From: Climacteris rufus
Lineage: Eukaryota; Chordata; Aves; Passeriformes; Climacteridae
Direction of reading: 5' to 3'
NCBI GenBank assembly: GCA_013398175.1
Contig: VZRZ01004576.1
Span: 861,385-925,384, forward strand
Length of the DNA: 64,000 nucleotides
The translations under genes and the position numbers were made by a program. The notes under the pieces were generated by a model. It was not told the origin of the DNA. It made no database searches and saw only the letters and a program-made list of their open reading frames with translations. The first letter of the stretch is position 1; every line of letters begins with the position of its first letter. Shown piece by piece: positions 41,201-50,200 of this stretch.

Positions 41201-44200
41201 ACAGCAGTAAATATCAATGAGCACACTTGTTTCTAAGTTAATCGGTGCAGTTTAGCTGGGTTATTCCTGCATAAAGCTGTGTGAGCTTTAGTCATATATT
41301 TAGACATGCATGTATATTTACACACATAATATAATAATCTCTGTACCTTGAAATGCACAAGTAAACTGAATTTAATGATGAGCAAGTGTATTGGCATTTT
41401 GTGAAGAAATTCCACATTTCTCTCTTCAGAAATCTGCCTCACATAACTTTTCCAGAACTCATATACATAAGTGACATAAGCATGAGGAAAAAAGGAAGTA
41501 GGGATTGCCAAGAAGCAGGCCAGAGAGAGCTTGTGTAGCTCCAGTTTTCATAGTTTTACTTTGGATCAGCATGGCTAAGATTTAGAATCCAAGGATTCCA
41601 CATAAACATGTATAGATACATACACCTGTCTCTCAACAACAATAACAAAAAAAGTGAAAGCAGATCAGGTGTTTCTAAAAGCAAATAAAATGTAACTCGA
41701 AATTCACTCCATATATATTTCTCAAAATAACCTAAATGCCGGACTGATATCAACTAACACCGTGCTAAGGCTGGTGTAAATTGGCAGACTTCCATTTAGC
41801 TAGAGCACAGCTAAGGTGATTAACTTCAGCTTAGGAACTATCCCCTTCTATTTTTCACATGAAAATAAGTAGGGCTTCTTTGCAGTGCAAATCTGGATTA
41901 ATAGCCTGAATTAAAGTCTTTCATGCCAAAGAAGAAATGGTTAGTTTCCTGACAGTAAGCACAGATTTTAGATATGTTGGTCACAGAGGTTTTTTAGGTT
42001 GGTTGGTTTGGTTTTTTTTTGAGGGCACCGGCATGGACTTTGCTATGTTCCACTTCTGCCCTTGATGCTCTTCCCCACTACTACCCCTGCTGTCTTTTAG
42101 GAGAAAATAACTAAGTGGCCAGAGGAGATTTGCCATTCCCTTGCAGACACTGCCTCAGGAGAGCAGGCTGTCAGAGCCAGGGAGCTGCTGGCACACCAAG
42201 TGCGTGCAGACAACTCCGCAGGGCGGCCGCGTTACCGCAGGGTGAGTTATTGTTCTCCCAGCCGCCTGCTCGCACCATCCCTCCCTCTCCACCACGGGCA
42301 AAAAGCTCTTCAGACACACGGCTGTGTTTGCTAAAACTCATCCTCTGTTACAAGATAAAGTCATGAACTGCAGGTTTTGGGGAACAAGCCTACTCAGATC
42401 ATATCCTAATTATGTCAGGGAAAAGAAAGCCTTAGATAGAAGGAGAACAAGGAGGGCACTGCTGCTTAGGAGTCATTCTGGAGCTGACAGAAGCAGAGAG
42501 CCATTCCAATTGTAGTAACACAGAATATTTTTTTATTATTTTCAAAAGAGACCAGTGATTTTACATTGGAGCAGAAGACCTTTTTTGGGTGAAGCTCAGC
42601 CAGTCCATGTACAGACAGCTGGAGGCACAGGGGCTGTGTTCAGGCACAGAACACACACCCTCTTCCATGAAACTGCAAAGGTCATTTCTGGTGTTGGACT
42701 GAGCATTTGTCGGGTCATTTGTGAAACTAAGCGACAGACTTTACCAAAAGAGAAGCATACTGATGACTGGTCCCATCCAGACCCCATATCCACCCACAGC
42801 ACAGCCCTTGGATTGGTTTGAATAATGCTTCTGCCTCTTACATTGAAAATGTAAATAGTGATCCTAGTTGATGGCTTCTTGTATAATTCCTATGTACTCC
42901 TCAGATAAGTAGTCAGCTTTATTAATGTAAAAGGGGAGAGGGTTTATTATCCTTTATAAAATGATGCATGGCAATATGCTAAAGGGGAAAAAAACCTAGT
43001 TGAGTGCTCTTCTGTGACTAATATTTACCAGCACATATCAGACAAATACTGATACATATCCAAAAATTATGAGGATTCTAACTCAATATACCTGTTAGAA
43101 TGCACTGTTGAAATACAATTTACTGGATTAAAATAGTGAAACACTACTATAAAATATAATAACATCATAAATAAAACTGCCTGTGTGTAAATCAATAAAT
43201 TATATAATTTTCCTCTTGACATTTTAGAGCCTAACTTAAGTGCCACCACAAACTTCCATTATGCTCTTTATTTAATAAACACAAATCAGACTAATTTAAT
43301 TCCTTATGAAAGCTCATTATTTATAAATAAAAACTATTACCTTTCTACCTGAAGCAGAATCACAGAAACCAGGGACAGAGTCTGTAGTAGTAGACACAGG
43401 GAAGAAAATATTATTGGCGTCTTGAGGAAACATGGAGATTTCATTCTGACGGTACATTCGGTGGTGGCGAAGTTTTCCTACCCATTCATCAAACAGCTCC
43501 TGAGACTTCACCTACACAAAATCACAGGTTTTACAACATTTACATTCAAAATAACTAACAAACTATGGTGTTTGTTAGACAGCTAGCCTGGCTGACCTTT
43601 ATTGGCAAAATATCAGGAAAGTTTTTCTAAGGATGCTCCTATCAAAATGCACAGCGTATGAACTTAGGCATAAAGAAAAAATAGAAAATTAACCACAACA
43701 TAAAGCCAGGAAAAAGAGAAACTACAGTTAGTAATTATAATTTCCAGTGTAGAACACAATACTAAAGCAACTTACAGATTAAAAGAAACCCCACAATTTG
43801 AATAAAAACCTTCACATTTAATTCGTCATTTCTTATTGCCATTTTTAAAGTTAGGTCAAGGTTTAACTAATTACAAACAGAAATTTGATTTTGGTGACAT
43901 ATTTTAAAACAATTTAATGCACAAATATCAACCCCTGGACTTGACCATGAAAAATACTTAGGTAAGAAAGCTGAAGATACAACTACTGAAAATAAAAGCA
44001 CTTGTGCAAGAAATGAAAAAAAAAAATTTGTGCTGAACATAGGACACCTTCAAAGTTTCTGTTCAGAACAGCGTTACTGATTCTGAACACTGAAAAAGTA
44101 CAATAAGATCTCTCAAGCTATAAAGTGTAAACTAATCTACTGAGACTTTAAAAATGAAGTTATTAGTGTAACTAGTAACTGTTTCTATCAAAAGACCTCT

Positions 44201-47200
44201 TGCTATCAAAAGAAAGCACTCCAGCTTACACAGCTAACATTAGTTTGGGATCAAGGTTATATAATCTTGAAGACCTACCTTCAGGTGGTATATCTGCTCT
44301 TCTGTATCCAAATCTATACATTTTGTTGATTTCTTTACAGACATGACAGAAAGTCCAACATCAATACAACCATGAAGTTTTCCTCTTTCTATCTGCAAAA
44401 AGGTAAAAATACAATCACTCCAGATTAAAGCAAAAGGATAAATATTACCTGCTGAAACCAGCATTTCTTCCCCTCTCAACTACTGTTTAGAACTGCTGAA
44501 ATTCTATTTCTCATTGCCAACGGTAGGGAATTATTGTTATTTTGGATAAAAGAGTGTTGTTACTTTACAGTGGCCTTAAGGGGTTTCAGATCACTTACAT
44601 CAGCTCGGCACTTAGAATACTTCAAAATCCCTCTGTCCAAAAAGAAGTACCTCTGTAATCAGAAATGTAGAGAATTAAAAACAAACAAAACACACACACA
44701 AAAAAAAACCCCAAACAGGAAAACAGCACAACCACATCCTCCCTCCTTCCATTTCTTTGGAGAACACTTTCTCTGCTGACCTTTTTGTCACCAAATCACA
44801 CCAAGTAAGCCCCACTTACATGCCATCAAGCTTTCAGATACACGTCCCTTTCCTACCTTGTGCCAGCCTTTCAGAGGCCATTTCCTCTTTTTCAGCAAGC
44901 AGCCCTCCTGCTTCTGTGGCTCCTGGGTACAATTCATTGCTCCCCGGAGTCCTTCTACAATTTCCCAGCTGTCCTGCTTAAACAGAAAATCCAAATGTAG
45001 ATCTTATTTCTTCCAAAGAACTGAATTGTTAAGAGAGATTCAAGAAGAAGAAGGCTATAAGAAAAAAAGACAAAATCCAATTGATGTTGAAATATAAAAA
45101 AAATCCATCTTTACACTTTGTTATGTATCACCAGAGAGATAAGATTCTTTTTAATTTTGATGGAAACAATAACAACTAAACAAACCACAATTTTTATGAC
45201 ATCCTTCGTTGAATGTATGTGCTTGCCAGAATTTTATATGTATCTTTTCCTGCACAAACATACACACAGTGCATAAGCAGAGCTTAGCCACAATTTAGCA
45301 AAAAAACTTCTGTCATCACAGGCAGAAACAGCCTGTGTTAAAAGGATAGCTTTTGTTGCTTTTGAAGCAAAAATATATGAAAGACCTTTTCCATAAAGCT
45401 CTTTTGCCCATATTCAGTAAATCAAGATTTTGTGTTTGGTGGGAACTGCAGCCTCCCTAAAGTAAAAATAATAGAATAAATTAAATCAAACTAAACTAAA
45501 AACAAATTGAAAAGCCAGGGAAGTAACTCAAGTACTATGAGAAACATGACATAAAGGGATAACACAAGAAAAATAAAAACTACCCTTCATCAAAGACAAC
45601 TCTAATTAAAAGAGAACTTCTCTTTTTTTGCCACCAGGAACTCTTAAATGAAAGACCCTGCAGCAACATAACAGAGAAGAGACTAAATCCCATAGTATTT
45701 TTATAGTTTTTATTTATGGAAAAACTGAAAATGACAATGTAAGATGAGTTTCAAGATTCCTGATCAGAGATCTCACAAATTATTTATTGCCAGGATTTGG
45801 CAGAATTATAAACAATTGACAGGAAATTGTATGTGCTAGTATTATCCCCTTGTACTTGAAAAGGACAAAGAATACTTTAATACATAGAGTATAATAACAA
45901 AAGAGGACTAGTATGAAACACCTTGGGAAAAAGAGATCTATTGCAGGTAGGTAAGTACTCATGGTCCTCCCTGTAAGATACATAGAGAAGTATTTCCAAA
46001 AAGAACTTGACTGACTCAAAAAAAACTTAAACGGAAAAATGAAACCAAATGAAACAAAAATCAGCTCTCCTCATTTATCCATCTTCAGAATCCTTAAAAT
46101 TCACCTCTATAAACTCAGAAAAAAATTACATTAGGTAATAAACTTATTACTTAATTCCACCACACAATTGATGGCACTCCACCATTTCTCTATTATTTTC
46201 CTTGTGCTGCACTTAGTGGAAAAATCTGAAAAGCTGCTCTGATTCCCTGTTCTGAGTTTAGTCTCTCAACACCACACAACAGGCTACAAGCAGTAGAAAT
46301 GTGGGGCTGAGCAGTTCCTGTCATTCAACAGCCTACAGACCATCCAATGGGGTCATACTACCTCAACACAAGTCGAAAGTGCAGTTGTCCTACCCAAAAT
46401 TTTTATGAGGGAACACATTTTGTTATATAATTCTAATTAAGAACTAACAGCTGTGAGATCAAGAAAAGTGTTGTTTATGGTTTTGTTTCTTTCTTCTTGA
46501 AATTAGCCAGAAGAACTTAAAAGCTGTTTTGCCCAAATGCCAAGCAAGCTATTTCCCTTGTCTTGCCAAAATACATTAAACAAGCACGTAACTTTTCCAC
46601 TGAGAATTAATCTAGCAGTAGTCAAAACTAGTAAACAGTAGATCCTTTGCAATATTCTAGTGTCATACCTAACAAAACAACTTCCTCCAAGTTTGGGATC
46701 AAGTTCTCAGAGTTTGGTTAAGCATAAACACAGTATCATTGAAAGAGCAGTCTGTTTGCAGGAGACAAGAAGGAATTTGATCACAGTCAAGGAAGATGCA
46801 CAGTATCACAGAATATCTTGGGTTGGAAGGGAGCTTAAAGACCATCTAGCTTCAACCCCTCTGCCATGGGCAGGGACACTTTCCACTAGACCAGGTAGCT
46901 CAGTGGCCTGCCAAATCTCAGGTAGAAGGCAAATCTCCTACTCATCTCTCTACCCTGGGAACCTCACACTTCAACTGACAACATTACATAAAGGTAGCTT
47001 AGTTGAATTAGTTGTATCCTCTTAAAAGCTCATAGAATTAACAGTTTGGGAACCTGCTGGATACATGCAAGGTGCCATGATGCCTCTTCCATATACATCC
47101 TTCCAGAAGAATCTAGCCTTTCCCAGCTGAACAACCAAACTCTCATTTTTCAAAAACTGCTGTGTTCCATTTGCTCGACCCACACCCCACAGATCTTGAT

Positions 47201-50200
47201 CGGGATCTCATTTTGCAGGAGATTTGACACCTCACTGAATGAGGAAAAAGCATCAGCTGGCTATTCCTGGGAGCAGCTGCAGAAATGAAAGAAAACTGCT
47301 TACTCTCTAAAATGAAGGCAAATGAATCAGGCTGGTCGATTATCATCTCTACTCATCCCTCTGAAATAGCAGAGGAGCAAATTGGAGATACAGGATTTCC
47401 TGAAAGCATTCAGAATACGCTCCCTTTTGCCGATTCTTATCCCACAATAGGGAACTGAAAGAGATAGTCCAAAACATGGCACTCACTTAAAAATCCAACA
47501 ATGACATCCATCCAAAAAACCCCCCAAACTCCCAGATGAATGGCATTAACCATTCTAGCATAAGCCTGATGTCCAGATTGGTTGTGTCTTATGATTATGA
47601 CACTACAAAAGATTTTGCATCATTATGGGCCAAAATTTGCACAAAATGATCAACCCTGCATTTGCTGCACAGGAAGAAATTTCACTCAAGGCTAAGGGAG
47701 GAACAAAATCCTTACTTCTCTCAGGTCCAGAGGTGCTCATTTCAGATCAGCACTGAAAAATCACCCTGTACACACTCCTTGACCCATACTTGCTCTATGG
47801 CTGAGGAAAAAACCCATAGACTTTGATTGTCAGAGATAAGTCCATCATTAGGTAAATGTAGCAATTTTCTTTGCTCACTGAAAAAAAAGCCTCCTCATTT
47901 TCTGAAATACTCTGCACCATACAGCTCCTCAAGGCAAATTATTGCAGGGGAAACTATGAAGTAAGGATTTTGAATGGCTCTCAGACCGAAGCTTGCAGTT
48001 GCAGCTCCCTGAATGAAACAGATGACAGTGCCAGACTTTCTTCCAGTGCAAAAGGCATTCAGTTGTACCAAATATTTTAAAGTGCCAAAAATAGAAATCT
48101 ACTTTGTGGAGGGTAAGGGTTGGCATCAGCTGCAACTAAAGCATTTGTTATGGTTCATAAAATTGGCAGAAATGATTTAATTTTCTCTTATGGAACATGA
48201 GGTTTTTTTAAGCGGTTCTCCTGTCACAAAGCTTTTCCCAAGTGGATCTATTTTAAAAGTTAGTTAACATATTAGACTTTAAAATAACTACCACAGTATA
48301 CCTTCTTTTGATAACAGGTCAATTTAAACATAAGGAAGATCAACACTGGGTTTCTTTCCTCACAAATCTTTGACTTTGAGTTGTGGCTCTGTGGAAGAGA
48401 TCCCTTTCCATAACTGAAGCAGAGGGGCAGAGAAAAGCAAAGAGGTGGGAAGTGGCAGCCTCCAGCTCTCCATGGGGCTTCAAGGTGAAGGTGAACTCAG
48501 TGGAAGAGGATTAACAACCTGTTCAGTTCACACTGCAAATGTGTTATATCTGGCAGCAAATGGGCACCCAGAGTAGCAAAAGAGGGAGTAGATCCCTCAA
48601 AGCCCTGCAGCCCTGCTTAAGTCAACTCCTTTCTAGCCCAGTGGCCCATCTTCTGCATCACAGGACTCGTGCTCAACACAAGCAGCACACAACACACAGC
48701 TAAACTTGAGCAGACACAGCAGGCTTGCACCACTGTGCTTCCATATCCCAGCCTCAGGTCACTGAGCAGGTGTACACACTGCTAGGGTACACCAGCAACA
48801 GAGTCTGTGTCTAGGAAATCCAGAGACTCCAAAATCAGATCCTGCTATTTTCTGGGCAAACCTCCCCCTGCTCCAACTCTCCTTCCCCCTACAATTTTCA
48901 GAATTTCTTTCTATTTAGTCAGATTCAAAGAAGTGCTGTGTCAGAGCAGCAGCACAGAGAAAAGCACCTGTCAGGCAGATCTGCCCCTAACTTGCAAGCT
49001 ATGAGCACAAGAAATACAAGTGTTTGAAGGAGGAATATGAAGCTCTCCCTGGAGCTGGCATATGAAGGAAAATACCAAAATCATAGCATGTTACTCCCTA
49101 ACCTGCACAGCACCTGGCAACGTCATTTACATTTTCAGGATATTATTAATAAAAAAGTATAACTAGCAATGTTACATTCCACTATCCTACCAGGATTTCA
49201 AAACAAACACCAAAACAAATGCAAAGAAATAAAAAGCTGCTGGAGGTTGTTGCACATATGGTCCTTTGTGGATTAGGGTGTTTTTAACAGTTTTATAGAA
49301 CTTGAGATTGTTGCTGTTTTCCTAATGGAACTCCTAAAGTGCTGTCATTTAAGCTAACATACAGATGGAAAGGGCAAATAAATGACATAAGTATGGTTGC
49401 TTATACTGGCTGTGTTACATGCCAGTGGATTTAGTCATGCTCTTGTAAATCTTATTATTTAAAAACTACATAACACATGAACTGTTGAAACAGACAATAC
49501 AAAATCTCGTAAATTACACTTTTTAAAGGTAATCTCATATGGAGGGTATGAAAAATAATGTTGCAGGAAAACAAAAAAGGCATCCTGAGAGCAAGGATTT
49601 AATTATTCAGTATACTAGAAATGCATTTCTTACAAGCACAGCATTTTAAAAGGCATAAATTGTTCAGACATTTGTCTGCCTTGCCAACTGTATGCACAGG
49701 GCCAGAAGTCCTAGAAAAGCAGGTGCTGTTTCAAAACACAGCTGAGGACTCCAAATCTTTTGGGGGATTGGGATGCTCAATTCCAATTAAAATCTCAGCC
49801 TGAGGCAGCTTCCAGAGTTCCACTAAGCCAGCACTTGCACAGATAAAAGTTTATGTCGAGCACTTTGCTCGTGACTTTGCAAACATGGATTGAGCAGGTT
49901 TAAGTTTAATTCTCAGTGCAGCTGCAGGTCAGTGTTTCTTGCCTACAAACAAAAGCTGTGTTCAGCAGCCTCACCTGTCAGGTACAAACACTCACATGTC
50001 TTTTGAAATGGAGAGGTTTAAAGATTAGCATTATCTCTGCAGAAAACGAAGCAACCTTTGCCTTTGGCACTCAGATGCATTGTGTTACTTGAATACTCAT
50101 TTTCCTATCTACAGTTCTACAACAAGATCCAGCACACATGGGCACTCAAAGAAGCCCTACCTCAGGTTTCTGAAATATGCATTATCTTTCACACATGCAT

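Larger units (their letters stand above)
40028..43340 (-). other. OSBPL3 intron between coding exons 5 and 6 (3.3 kb)
   Basis: Noncoding for OSBPL3. It contains a GC- and CpG-rich patch near 42150-42300 with a possible plus-strand exon (42101-42241), and an (AAAAT)4 repeat at 41141-41160. The rest is AT-rich with no recognised element. Confidence 0.75.

Noticed and set aside
46660..47025. Plus-strand open frame of 121 codons
   Set aside because: It overlaps the reverse strand of a CR1 3' end and has no other similarity.
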